A stretch of 64,000 nt of DNA from VRUE01 sp035318745 (GCA_035318745.1 DATHEA010000015.1:1-64000), one strand, 5' to 3'. Shown: positions 18,017 through 26,738, counted from the first letter of the stretch. Program-made: numbers and translations. The notes: a model not told the origin generated them from the letters alone.

Positions 18017-20197
18017 CTAGTCCAGCGTCTGCTCGACCTGCTTGGTCTTGTAGAACTCGAGCACGTCGCCCTCCTTGACGTCGGCGTAGCCGTCGAGCAC
18101 GATGCCGCACTCCTGGCCCTCCTCGACCTCCTGCACGTTGTCTTTGAAGCGACGCAGGGAGCCGAGCTTGCCGTCCCAGATCACCGTGCCCTCGCGAATC
18201 AGGCGCACGTTGGCGTCGCGGGCGACCTTGCCCTCGTTGACGATGCAGCCCGCGATACGGCCGACCTTGGAGGCCTTGAAGGTCTGTTTGACCTCGGCCT
18301 CGCCGAGCGTTTCCTCGACCTCGACCGCCTCCAACAAGCCCTCCATCGCGTTGCGCAGGTCTTCGGTGATTTTGTAGATGACCGAGTAGGTGCGGACGTC
18401 GACGCCCTCGCGCTCGGCAGCCTTGCGGGCGTCGGCGAGCGGGCGAACGTTGAAGCCGATCACGATCGCTTCGGAGGCCGATGCCAGCATCACGTCGGAC
18501 TCGTTGATGCCACCGGTCTGCGAGTGGATGATGTTGATTGCGACCTGCTCTTGCGGGACTTTGGCGATCTCGTCCTGCAGCGCCTCGAGCGAGCCGGCGA
18601 CATCGGCCTTGAGCACGATGTTGAGCTCCTTGATGTCGCCTGCCTGGGCGCGGGAGAAGACCTCCTCGAGGCTGACCTTGCGCGCCTGGCGGCGGGCCAG
18701 GGCCTCGGTCTTGAGGCGGTTTCCCCGCTCCTGGGCCAGCTGGCGGGCGCGGCGGTCGTTCTCGACCACCCGCACGTGTTCGCCGGCCTCGCAGACGCCG
18801 TCGAAGCCGAGCACCTCGACCGGCATCCCGGGGCCGGCCTCCTGGACTCGATCGCCGGTGAAGTCGTGCATCGCGCGCACCCGCCCCCACTGCGCGCCGC
18901 CGACCAGAGAATCGCCGACGGCGAGCGTGCCGCGCTGGACCAGGATCGTGACGACCGGACCGCGGCCGGGATCGAGCTGGGACTCGACCACCGTGCCGGA
19001 AGCGGGAGCGTCCGGGTTGGCTCCCAGCTCCTCGAGCTCGGAGACGAGCAGGATCATGTCGAGCAGGTTGCCGAGGCCCTCGTGGGTCTTGGCCGAGACG
19101 TCGCAGTAGACCGTCTCGCCTCCCCAGTCCTCGGGCGTGAGGCCGTCGGCCGCCAGCTCGTTGCGGACGCGGTCGGGCTGCGCGCCCTCTTTGTCGATCT
19201 TGTTGACGGCGATCAGGATCGGCACGTCGGCGGCGCGGGCGTGGTCGATCGCCTCTTTGGTCTGCGGCATGACTCCGTCGTCGGCGGCGACGACGACGAC
19301 GGCGATGTCGGTGACCTTGGCCCCACGGGCACGCATCGCCGTGAAGGCGGCGTGGCCGGGGGTGTCGAGGAAGGTGATGGTCTTGTCCTCGTGGTGAACC
19401 TGGTAGGCGCCGATGTGCTGGGTGATCCCCCCCGCCTCACCCGCCGCGACCTCGGTCTCGCGGATCGCGTCGAGCAGCGAGGTCTTGCCGTGGTCGACGT
19501 GACCCATGATCGTGACCACGGGCGGCCGGTCGACCAGGCTCTCCTCGGCGTCCTCGAATTCCGGCGCCTCGGGCTCCTCCTCGGCGGCGGTGACGATTTC
19601 GATCTTGCGGTCGTACTCGTCGGCGATCGCTTTGATCGACTCGTCGGTGAGGGTCTGGGTGAGCGTCGCCATCTCCCCCATCATCATCAGCTTCTTGATC
19701 ACCTCGGCGCTGCCGAGCCCGAGCAGCTCGGCGACCTCGCGCACGGTCGCCCCGGAGTTGACCCTGGTCGCCTCCGGCTCCGCCGGCTCCTCGGTTCTGA
19801 GCGGCGGCTCCTCGAGCAGCGGCCGGCGGCGCCTGCCGCCGCGCCGTCGCGGCGGGCGCTGCGGGGGCGGCCCGCCCATCTGGTCGCGGCGGGCCGCTTG
19901 CGAATCGATCACGACGCGGCGTTTTTTCGCCGCTCCGGCGGTTTTTTTTGCGGCTGGCGCGGGTTTCGCGACTGGTTTTGCCGGCTCCTGAGGCGGCGCA
20001 GCTGGTTTGGCCGCGGCTTTCGGCTCGGCTTTGGTCGCCGTCGCCCCATTGCCGGATAGCGCTTTCAGCGCGTCGGCCTCCTCAACGCTGGAAGCCGCCG
20101 CTTTGGCCTCGATCCCAGCTTTCTTAAGCGCGGCGAGCAGCTCTTTGCTGCTCAGACCCTGAGCTTTCGCAATCTCGTGGACGCGCTTTTTGGCCAC
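18017..20197 (-). CDS. infB: Translation initiation factor IF-2
   Basis: GTPase that delivers initiator tRNA to the 30S subunit. 726 residues, compact for a high-GC actinobacterium because the N-terminal linker (about 50-150, Ala/Pro/Arg-rich) is short. N-terminal IF2-N helix motif KELLAALKKAGIEAK, G1 GHVDHGKTSLL near 236, G3 DTPGHAAF, G4 NKID, then the beta-barrel and C2 domains. The GTG start has a GGGAGG ribosome-binding site that lies inside the long inverted repeat at 20198-20360. The ylxR gene usually found between nusA and infB in Gram-positives is absent. Confidence 0.97.
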   Translation of the reverse strand: MAKKRVHEIAKAQGLSSKELLAALKKAGIEAKAAASSVEEADALKALSGNGATATKAEPKAAAKPAAPPQEPAKPVAKPAPAAKKTAGAAKKRRVVIDSQAARRDQMGGPPPQRPPRRRGGRRRRPLLEEPPLRTEEPAEPEATRVNSGATVREVAELLGLGSAEVIKKLMMMGEMATLTQTLTDESIKAIADEYDRKIEIVTAAEEEPEAPEFEDAEESLVDRPPVVTIMGHVDHGKTSLLDAIRETEVAAGEAGGITQHIGAYQVHHEDKTITFLDTPGHAAFTAMRARGAKVTDIAVVVVAADDGVMPQTKEAIDHARAADVPILIAVNKIDKEGAQPDRVRNELAADGLTPEDWGGETVYCDVSAKTHEGLGNLLDMILLVSELEELGANPDAPASGTVVESQLDPGRGPVVTILVQRGTLAVGDSLVGGAQWGRVRAMHDFTGDRVQEAGPGMPVEVLGFDGVCEAGEHVRVVENDRRARQLAQERGNRLKTEALARRQARKVSLEEVFSRAQAGDIKELNIVLKADVAGSLEALQDEIAKVPQEQVAINIIHSQTGGINESDVMLASASEAIVIGFNVRPLADARKAAEREGVDVRTYSVIYKITEDLRNAMEGLLEAVEVEETLGEAEVKQTFKASKVGRIAGCIVNEGKVARDANVRLIREGTVIWDGKLGSLRRFKDNVQEVEEGQECGIVLDGYADVKEGDVLEFYKTKQVEQTLD

Positions 20198-20360
20198 TAG
20201 TGGCGCCTCCCGTAAATACGGTCCGTCTCTGACGAGTGACTGGGCGTGACTGGCAAGCGCGGTGGGTGAAGGCGATGCAGCGCATCGTCGAACCCGCCGG
20301 GCGCCGGCAGGCGCGTCCAGACGCCGTCAGAACGGAGTGTATTTGCGTGAGTCGCCACTA
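20198..20360. repeat. Long imperfect inverted repeat filling the nusA-infB spacer
   Basis: Arms 20198-20234 and 20325-20360 are complementary at about 31 of 36 positions, with a 90-nt internal region that includes a GATGC/GCATC hairpin and a GCCGG/CCGGC hairpin. In minus-strand RNA the outer 22 nt form 19 pairs. The nusA stop TAG is the first triplet of one arm; the other arm ends next to the infB GTG and contains its ribosome-binding site GGGAGG. No gene fits in the spacer. The pairing is seen in the sequence; a role in infB translation or RNase processing is inference. Confidence 0.75.
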
Positions 20361-21884
20361 AGCCTGCTCAGCCTCCTCGGCGACGGGCTCCGCATCCTGA
20401 GCAATCTCCTCCGCAGGCGCCTCTCCGGTGGGTGGCGTGGATGAGGGGTCATCGCCCGCAGCTTGCGAGGACGAGGACTCCTCGTCCGCGACAGGACCCG
20501 CCGGCTGAGGCTCGACGAACTCCGCTTCCGCCTTGGCCACGATCTCGGACACTTGGCCTCCGTCGGCCTGGGCATCGGCGAGGATCGCCACCTCGGCCTC
20601 CTCCAGCGGAGCCAGCACCGCAATCTGGTTGGTTGCGAAGCGGCTCAGCGCCTGGTGAGTCGGCAGGCCGCAGTAGGAGGACTCGCCGATCGCCGCATTG
20701 GGGCAGCGGCGGCCGTTGGAGAGCACCGCCAGGCAGTGGCCGTCGGACTGCTCCTCGCCCTCGTACTCGACCTCCTCGTCGTCCTGGGCAAACTCGGTCT
20801 CGGACTTGATGTCGACTCGCCAGCCGGTCAGGCGGGCTGCCAGGCGGGCATTCTGCCCGTCGCGGCCGATCGCCAGCGAGAGCTGGTCGTCGGGAACGAT
20901 CACAGTCGCCTGGCGCTCCTCGTCGTCGACGATCACCTCGCGCACGCGGGCCGGCGAAAGCGCCTTGGCGACGAAGCGAGCCGGCTCGTCGTTGTGGGGG
21001 ATGATGTCGATCTTCTCCCCGCGCAGCTCGGAGACGACCATCCGCACCCGCGAGCCGCGCGGACCGACACAGGCGCCGACCGGGTCGACGCCGTCGGTGT
21101 GGGAAACAACCGCGATCTTCGAGCGGTAACCCGGCTCGCGGGCGACGCCGACGATCTCGACCAGTTTGTCGGCGATCTCCGGCACCTCCATCTCGAAAAG
21201 GCTCTTGATCAGCTCCGGGCTTCGCCTCGAGACGACGATCGCCGGGCCCTTGGTCGAGTCGGAGACGTCGGTGATCACCGCCTTCACCCGCATCCCGTGG
21301 TCGTAGCGCTCGTTGTAGACCTGCTCGGACTTGGGCAGCAGCGCCTCGACCCGCTCGCGAAGCTGAACCAGCGTGTAGCGCTTGTCGGACTGCTGGATGA
21401 TCCCCGTGATCAGCTCGCCGACCCGGTCCTGGTACTCCTCGAACATCATCATCCGTTCCGCCTCGCGGATCCGCTGCAGGATCACCTGCTTGGCGGTCTG
21501 CGCGGCGATCCGGCCGAAGTCTTCGGGGGTCACGTCGCGAGTCTCGATCTGATCCTCGTAGGGGGCGATCATCTCGGGATCGAGCTCGGGGTCCTCCGGC
21601 TCTTTGAGCTCGCCCGTTTCGGGATCGATCTCACGCTCTTCCTCCTCCTGGGCCTCGGCCGCCTCGGCCAGCAGCTTCTCCTCCAGCTCGGCCGGCAGGA
21701 TCAGTTCGAAGACGAGAAAGTCGCCGGTCTCGTGATCGAGATCGACGCGTGCGTATTTCGCCGCCCCAGGGGTCTTCTTGTAAGCCGACAGAAGAGCGTC
21801 GGCGAGGGCGTCCATCAGCTTGTCGGCCGCGATGCCCTTCTCCTGCTCGAGCGCCTTGATTGCTTCGACGATCTCTTTGCTCAC
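20358..21884 (-). CDS. nusA: Transcription termination/antitermination factor NusA with C-terminal Cys-rich domain and acidic tail
   Basis: RNA polymerase-binding elongation factor of 508 residues. N-terminal RNAP-binding domain (1 to about 135, with a very acidic insert at about 72-105), S1 domain (about 160-225), KH1 with GACVGPRGSRVRMV and KH2 with LAIGRDGQNARLAAR (about 345-360). Unusually, a compact cysteine cluster follows: C384, C394, C405 and H410 (C-x9-C-x10-C-x4-H), probably a zinc site, and then an acidic Ala/Glu/Pro-rich tail to 508. The GTG at 21884 overlaps the rimP stop (GTGA) and has GAGGAG upstream. Confidence 0.96.
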   Translation of the reverse strand: MSKEIVEAIKALEQEKGIAADKLMDALADALLSAYKKTPGAAKYARVDLDHETGDFLVFELILPAELEEKLLAEAAEAQEEEEREIDPETGELKEPEDPELDPEMIAPYEDQIETRDVTPEDFGRIAAQTAKQVILQRIREAERMMMFEEYQDRVGELITGIIQQSDKRYTLVQLRERVEALLPKSEQVYNERYDHGMRVKAVITDVSDSTKGPAIVVSRRSPELIKSLFEMEVPEIADKLVEIVGVAREPGYRSKIAVVSHTDGVDPVGACVGPRGSRVRMVVSELRGEKIDIIPHNDEPARFVAKALSPARVREVIVDDEERQATVIVPDDQLSLAIGRDGQNARLAARLTGWRVDIKSETEFAQDDEEVEYEGEEQSDGHCLAVLSNGRRCPNAAIGESSYCGLPTHQALSRFATNQIAVLAPLEEAEVAILADAQADGGQVSEIVAKAEAEFVEPQPAGPVADEESSSSQAAGDDPSSTPPTGEAPAEEIAQDAEPVAEEAEQA

Positions 21885-22141
21885 GGCTGCTCCTCGGTGG
21901 TATCTGGCACTGGTTCGGTGCGACGGTACTTGGGCCCTGGGGACGAAACCTCGAGTGCGTACTCGGCGCGAAGCTCGTTGAGATGCTTGGCAACCCGTTC
22001 GCAGAGCGCCAGATCGACACCCTGGGGGTGGTCGATGAAGAGGCGCAGCGACTCGGTCCCCGGCTGCTCGACGGCGACGAGATCGAGCTCGGAGTCGAGC
22101 TCGGAGAGCTGCTGTTGGATGCTGTCTTTTAGATCTGCCAT
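21881..22141 (-). CDS. rimP: Ribosome maturation factor RimP, N-terminal domain only
   Basis: 86-residue protein matching only the N-terminal half of RimP, the 30S assembly factor (usually about 150 residues). The family strand LRLFIDHPQGVDLALCERVAKHLN and the LEVSSPG motif near residue 68 are present, but the sequence then ends in a short polar tail instead of entering the SH3-like C-terminal domain. nusA starts by GTGA overlap, so there is no room for a lost domain by frameshift. Position before nusA is the canonical rimP locus, which together with the SSPG motif supports the call. Confidence 0.82.
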   Translation of the reverse strand: MADLKDSIQQQLSELDSELDLVAVEQPGTESLRLFIDHPQGVDLALCERVAKHLNELRAEYALEVSSPGPKYRRTEPVPDTTEEQP

Positions 22142-22166
22142 GGGCTGGGTTACCTGGTTTGGGACG

Positions 22167-22193
22167 AAAAAAAAGTGGGCCAGGCCCACTTCT
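22167..22193 (-). terminator. Intrinsic terminator 25 nt upstream of rimP (possible leader attenuator)
   Basis: On the minus strand AAGTGGG / CCCACTT pair around a CCTGG loop, followed by a run of eight T residues. It would end transcription coming from coaBC. Because only 25 nt separate the T-run from the rimP ATG, a promoter for rimP-nusA-infB could instead lie upstream and make this a leader attenuator, as known for NusA autoregulation in other bacteria. That second reading is inference. Confidence 0.8.
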
Positions 22194-22231
22194 CGTTACT
22201 GCACTAGGGACAAAAAGCTTGAGGTCAGTAT

Positions 22232-22388
22232 AGCCCGGTGGCTTGGTGGGAAGGGCGGGGGGTGTCCGGCTGCTTGCTGGGTTTTCGCCCGCGGAACCGC
22301 TTTTGGCTGTCCGTCGAGGCGGCTGGGGGCGAAAACAGGACGCCGCTGCGCTGCCGGACACCCCCACCCTTCCCAGTCGGACCGGGCT
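22232..22388. repeat. Long palindromic element A, directly after coaBC
   Basis: Nested inverted repeat of 157 nt starting at the base next to the coaBC stop codon. Pairs: 22232-22239 with 22381-22388 (8 bp perfect), 22247-22270 with 22353-22375 (23-24 bp, one bulged G, one G-U), 22281-22290 with 22327-22336 (10 bp perfect, GTTTTCGCCC) and a GCGG/CCGC tip. The arm contains GGGGGTGTCCGG, and 17 of 21 positions around it match the arm of the element at 59675-59752. No T-run follows, so it is not a standard terminator. Confidence 0.85.
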
Positions 22389-23633
22389 CTACTTCGTGTG
22401 GAGATTGGTGCTGCTGCGGAGCTGGTCGACTCTTTGGAGGATCTGCTCGGCTATCTCGTCCTTGGGGGCCAGCGGGAGGCTGGTCTCGCTCGTCGAGCTG
22501 ATCAGGGTTACGGCGTTATCGCTGCTCTCGAAGCCGATGGTCGGGTCGGAGACGTCGTTGAGGACGATCAGGTCGGCGCCCTTGCGCTGCAGCTTCTCGC
22601 GGGCGCGGTCGATGTCGTTGCCGTGTTCGGCGGCGAAGCCGACGATCATTTGCTCGTCGGCGCGGGAGGCCGCCAGGCCCGCGAGGATGTCCTCGGTTGG
22701 CTCCAGGTGCAGGTCTAGGTTGCCTTCGCGCTTCAGCTTTTCCGTGGCCGGCTCGCTTGCCTTGAAGTCGGCTGGGGCAGCGGCCATCAGGAGGACATGG
22801 GCCTTTGAGAACTCGGCCTGCGCGGCCTCGGCCAGCTCGGCCGCGGTCTCTACGTCTATGCGGCGGACTCCGGCCGGCTCGGGCAGGGAGACGTTTGCCG
22901 CGATCAGGGTGACGTCGGCGCCGCGGCGGGCGGCGGCGGCGGCTAGAGCTATGCCCATGCGGCCACTGGAGCGGTTGCCGAGGAAGCGCACCGGGTCGAT
23001 CGGCTCGCGCGTCCCTCCCGCGGTGACCAGCACGCGCATCCCATCCCAGGGGCGCTCGCCCGTCGGCAGCACGGCTTCTACTCGCGCCAGCAGCTCGGCG
23101 GGATCGGGCAGCCGGCCCTTGCCGAACTCGCCGCGCGAGGCGAGCCGGCCCTCGCCCGGCTCGATCGCCTCGACACCGCGCTCGCGCAGCGTCGCCAGGT
23201 TTGCCTGCGTCGCCGCATCGGCATACATGCGGTCGTTCATCGCCGGAGCAAGGAGGCGCGGTGCAGCGCAGGCCAAGAAAGAGGTGGTGAGCATCGAGTC
23301 GGCCATGCCGGCGGCCAGCTTGGCGATCGTGTTGGCAGAGGCGGGCGCAACCAGGTAAGCGTCGCAGTTGGCAACAACCTCCAGGTGACCGATCGGATCG
23401 TGCTCGGGCCGCGGGTCGCCGGGGAAAGCACCGCCGAGCGGGTCACGCTCGAACTCGGACGTGAGCACTGGGGCGCCGACGATGCCCTCAAAGGAAGCGG
23501 AGCCGACGAAGCGACCGGCGGCCTCGGTCATCACGACCCGCACGCCGTGCCCGGCGACGGTGGCGAGGCGGGCCAGCTCCAGCGACTTGTAAGCGGCGAT
23601 CCCGCCGCTTACGCCGAGCAGGATCCTTGCCAT
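22389..23633 (-). CDS. coaBC: Phosphopantothenoylcysteine decarboxylase / phosphopantothenate-cysteine ligase
   Basis: Bifunctional coenzyme A biosynthesis enzyme, 414 residues. The N-terminal FMN-dependent CoaC half begins LLGVSGGIAAYKSLELAR, with APASANTIAKLAAGMADSM and APAMNDRMY motifs (about 95-140). The C-terminal CoaB half has VTAGGTREPIDPVRF near 205 and the NRSSGRMG signature. Downstream of rpoZ, as in Mycobacterium. It is the last gene of the pyr-mihF-gmk-rpoZ run; the large palindrome A follows its stop. Confidence 0.96.
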   Translation of the reverse strand: MARILLGVSGGIAAYKSLELARLATVAGHGVRVVMTEAAGRFVGSASFEGIVGAPVLTSEFERDPLGGAFPGDPRPEHDPIGHLEVVANCDAYLVAPASANTIAKLAAGMADSMLTTSFLACAAPRLLAPAMNDRMYADAATQANLATLRERGVEAIEPGEGRLASRGEFGKGRLPDPAELLARVEAVLPTGERPWDGMRVLVTAGGTREPIDPVRFLGNRSSGRMGIALAAAAARRGADVTLIAANVSLPEPAGVRRIDVETAAELAEAAQAEFSKAHVLLMAAAPADFKASEPATEKLKREGNLDLHLEPTEDILAGLAASRADEQMIVGFAAEHGNDIDRAREKLQRKGADLIVLNDVSDPTIGFESSDNAVTLISSTSETSLPLAPKDEIAEQILQRVDQLRSSTNLHTK

Positions 23634-23660
23634 GTCTCCCCCTTTTGAGCGAGCGGTGCG

Positions 23661-23894
23661 CTAAGCGCGGTACTCGTATTTGAGCTTGCCCTCGGCAAGC
23701 TCCTCAAGCGCCATCGAGAGGTAGTTACGGTCACCGCGGGTCTCGACCATGGGCGGCGGGTACTCGCCGAAGCCACCCTCGCCGAGGTTGTGGAAGTAGC
23801 TGTTTATCTGACGGGCTCGCTTCGCCGCGACGACGACTGCCGCGTAATGGGAGTCGGCGTGGTCGAGGAGCTTGTCTACGCGTGGTTTGATCAT
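23661..23894 (-). CDS. rpoZ: RNA polymerase omega subunit
   Basis: 77-residue subunit that helps assemble and stabilise RNA polymerase through beta-prime. Motifs: RVDKLLDHADSHYAAVVVAAKRARQIN at the N-terminus and LSMALEELAEGKLKYE at the C-terminus. The ATG overlaps the gmk stop (ATGA). Gene order gmk-rpoZ-coaBC is conserved. Confidence 0.96.
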   Translation of the reverse strand: MIKPRVDKLLDHADSHYAAVVVAAKRARQINSYFHNLGEGGFGEYPPPMVETRGDRNYLSMALEELAEGKLKYEYRA

Positions 23895-24469
23895 TCGGCT
23901 GCGGAGTCTAGAGGTAAGCCGAGCTCGGCGCGCACGATCCCCTCCAGATCGGCCGCGGCGCGCTCCAGATCGGCGTTGGTCACACAGTGGGCAAACTCGC
24001 CCTGGGCGGCAAGCTCCTGCTCGGCAACTTCCAGCCTGGCGTCGATCGCAGCGGCGGAGTCGGCTCCCCGCGACTCGAGCCGCTGCCGCAGCACCGCCGG
24101 GTCCGGGGGCGCGATGAAGACCTGGATCGACTCGCGCATCGCCGCGCGCACCTGGCGCGCTCCCTGCACCTCGATCTCGAGCACCACGGAGTGGCCACCC
24201 TCGAGCCGCTTGCGCACCTCGGAACGCAGGGTGCCGTAACGGTTGCCGCTGTAGGTGGCGAACTCGAGGAAGTCTTCACGCTCGATCCGCCGGTCGAACT
24301 CCTCCGGAGTGAGAAAGTGGTAGTCGCGGCCGTCGATCTCGCCCTCGCGCGGCTCGCGCGTGGTGGCGGAGACCGAAAGCTCGAGCCCTGGCACGCGCTC
24401 GAGCAGCTGAGAGATCAGCGTCCCCTTGCCGACCCCGCTGGGTCCGGTGATGACGAAGACTTTGGCCAT
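23891..24469 (-). CDS. gmk: Guanylate kinase
   Basis: Phosphorylates GMP to GDP with ATP. 192 residues. P-loop GPSGVGKGT at 9-17, GMP-binding SVSATTREPREGEIDGRDYHFL near 33-55, and EIEVQGARQVR near 100. It follows mihF by 38 bp, as in Mycobacterium. Confidence 0.97.
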   Translation of the reverse strand: MAKVFVITGPSGVGKGTLISQLLERVPGLELSVSATTREPREGEIDGRDYHFLTPEEFDRRIEREDFLEFATYSGNRYGTLRSEVRKRLEGGHSVVLEIEVQGARQVRAAMRESIQVFIAPPDPAVLRQRLESRGADSAAAIDARLEVAEQELAAQGEFAHCVTNADLERAAADLEGIVRAELGLPLDSAAE

Positions 24470-24507
24470 GCGGCCGGAGATATTGAACGCAGCGGCGGTC
24501 GGCTTCG

Positions 24508-24840
24508 CTATCTACGAAGCTGAGAGACCAGCTCGGCCCGCTGGCGCTCGGAGAGACCGCCGATCGTCTTCGAGGGCGAGATGCGGCACTGGTTGAGGAT
24601 CCGGTTGGTCTTCACCCGGCCGTACTTGGGGACGGCGAGCAGCATGTCGAAGACCTTGGCGGTCATCACATACTCGGGTGGGTCGAGGAGCAGCGCGTGG
24701 ATGCTCGCCTTGCCCGCTTTGAGGTCCTTCTTCAGCTTGGCGCGGGCGGTGCGGATGTCGTTTGCCCGCTTCAGCGCGTCCATTCGCTGGTCCAGCGACC
24801 TCTCGGGGGCCGCTGCGGAGATCTTGACTGGGGCGGGCAT
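24508..24840 (-). CDS. mihF: Actinobacterial integration host factor
   Basis: Small nucleoid-associated protein, 110 residues, found only in actinobacteria and not homologous to IHF of proteobacteria. Basic helix KRANDIRTARAKLKKDLKAG (about 24-43), then a helix-two-turn-helix DNA-binding segment with LLAVPKYGRVKTNRIL and LSERQRAEL. I use the ATG at 24840; the open frame to 24909 adds unmatched sequence. The position before gmk is the conserved location (Rv1388 in M. tuberculosis) and is one of the best taxonomic markers in the window. Confidence 0.93.
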   Translation of the reverse strand: MPAPVKISAAAPERSLDQRMDALKRANDIRTARAKLKKDLKAGKASIHALLLDPPEYVMTAKVFDMLLAVPKYGRVKTNRILNQCRISPSKTIGGLSERQRAELVSQLRR

Positions 24841-24922
24841 GTGGGCGGCGAGTATAGCCGCGGCTCGCGGGCGTGCAAGGGCATCCGACCCCTTTTTTGC
24901 CAAATTCACCTAGACCTCGAGT

Positions 24923-26738
24923 CTAGGTTGAGGCTTGCTCGGCGAGCGGAGACCGCTCAGACAGCTCTGCGGCAATTCGCGCGCCCGCTTTCGGGTCACG
25001 AAAGCTCTCGGTCCCAACCGCGACGAGGGTCGCCCCGGCAACCAACATCTCAAGGGCATCGTCACCGCAGCCGACCCCTCCCATGCCTATGACGGGCAGA
25101 CTGACGGCCGCAGCGACGGCACGAACCTGCGCGACCGCGATCGGCCGGATCGCCGGGCCCGAGAGCCCTCCCTGGCCCACGCCGATCCCGGGTTCTCCCG
25201 TCGCCGGATCGATCGCGCTCGCCTTCATCGTGTTGATCAGGGAGACCGCGTCGGCTCCCCCCTCTTCCGCCCCCACCGCCACCGCGGCGGGGTCGGCCAC
25301 GTTGGGAGTCAACTTCACGATCAGTGGCTTGGCAGTCAATGGCCGCAGAGCTTCAAGCAACGCCACCGTCTCCTCCGGCTGCTCGCCAACGATCAGCCCG
25401 GAGTGCACGTTGGGACACGACACGTTCAGTTCCAAGGCCGCCACCTCGTCCCGTTCATCCAGCGCAGCAACCATCTTCTTGAAGTCCTCGTGCCCGGTCG
25501 CCATCACCGACACGATCAGCGGCACCGGCAGCTTGCCCAGCTCCGGAAGATCGTGTGCCAGGAACCCATCCAGCCCCTTGTTCGGCAGCCCGATCGAGTT
25601 GATCATTCCCGCCGGCGTCTCCCAAATCCGCTGCGGCTCGTTACCGGCTCGCGGCTCCAACGTGATCGTCTTGGAGACGAATGCAGAGAAAGGAAACGCC
25701 TCCAGCAGCTTGTCCCCATAAACGCGCCTCGCAGCTATCGCATCAAACGTGCCCGAAGCGTTGATCACAGGGTTCTGCAGCTCCAAGCCACAAAAGTCAA
25801 CGGGGTTCGTTGGCGTCGGGGGGAGGACCGGGTGTCCCCCTCCGGGAACTTGTGAGCCGCCAGGATCTGAGCCCTCACCCAGCGACCGACGCGGGTTTCC
25901 GGAGGGGGACACCCGGTCCTCCCCTCCCACCCGCACCACCGGGCCATCTACGCAAAGCCTCATGTAGCCGCCGTCAGGCTTCGGCACCGCACAGCCGAAG
26001 CAGGCGCCGTAGCCACAACCCATCGGCGACTCCATGGCGAGCTCGCAGGCCACGCCCCGATCTGCGCAGAGAGCTGCCACGGCATCGAGCATCTGCGGCG
26101 GGCCGCAGGCGTAAACGGCGGCGCTGCTTGCGTCGTCGCCTTCGAGCATCACTGAGAGCAGGTCGGTGACGTAGCCGTGGTGGCCGATGTGGCCGTCGTC
26201 GCTGGCGAGGCCGACCTCGCAGCAGCGGAAGAGGTCATCCAATCCTCCGGCGTGCTGCTCGTCCCGAAAGCCGAGCAGAACGCGGGCGGGCACATTGCGA
26301 GCGGCAAAGTGACGCCGCAGCAGAGCGAGAGGTGCGATGCCAATACCGCCCCCGACGAGAATGGCCCCAGCTGCGTTCGCGGAAAGCTCCTTGGGCTCGG
26401 AGAAGCTGTTGCCGAGGGGGCCGTTGACCCAGACTTGCTCGCCTGGCTCGAGACCGCAGAGGCGGTCGGTGCCTGGCCCGATGCCCTCGATCAGGAAGTC
26501 GAGCCGGACGCCGCCCTTGGCCGGAGCGGTCTCAGCGACCGAAAAGGCTCGGGGCAAAAAGGGACGTTGACCCCGCTGCTCCCAATGGTCCTGCGTGGCA
26601 AGCATGTAGAACTGGCCGGGGAGCGGCTTGGGGCCCTCTGTGTCGAGCAGCGAGAAGAGGCGGTAGCCGCCGGAAGGCCGGTTGTCGGCGACCTCGCAGA
26701 GCCGACGACCCCAAGGGGCGAATTGAGGCTCGGATTCT

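Noticed and set aside
20198..20357. A ylxR gene between nusA and infB
   Set aside because: Only 160 nt are available and no frame matches YlxR; the spacer is an inverted repeat instead.
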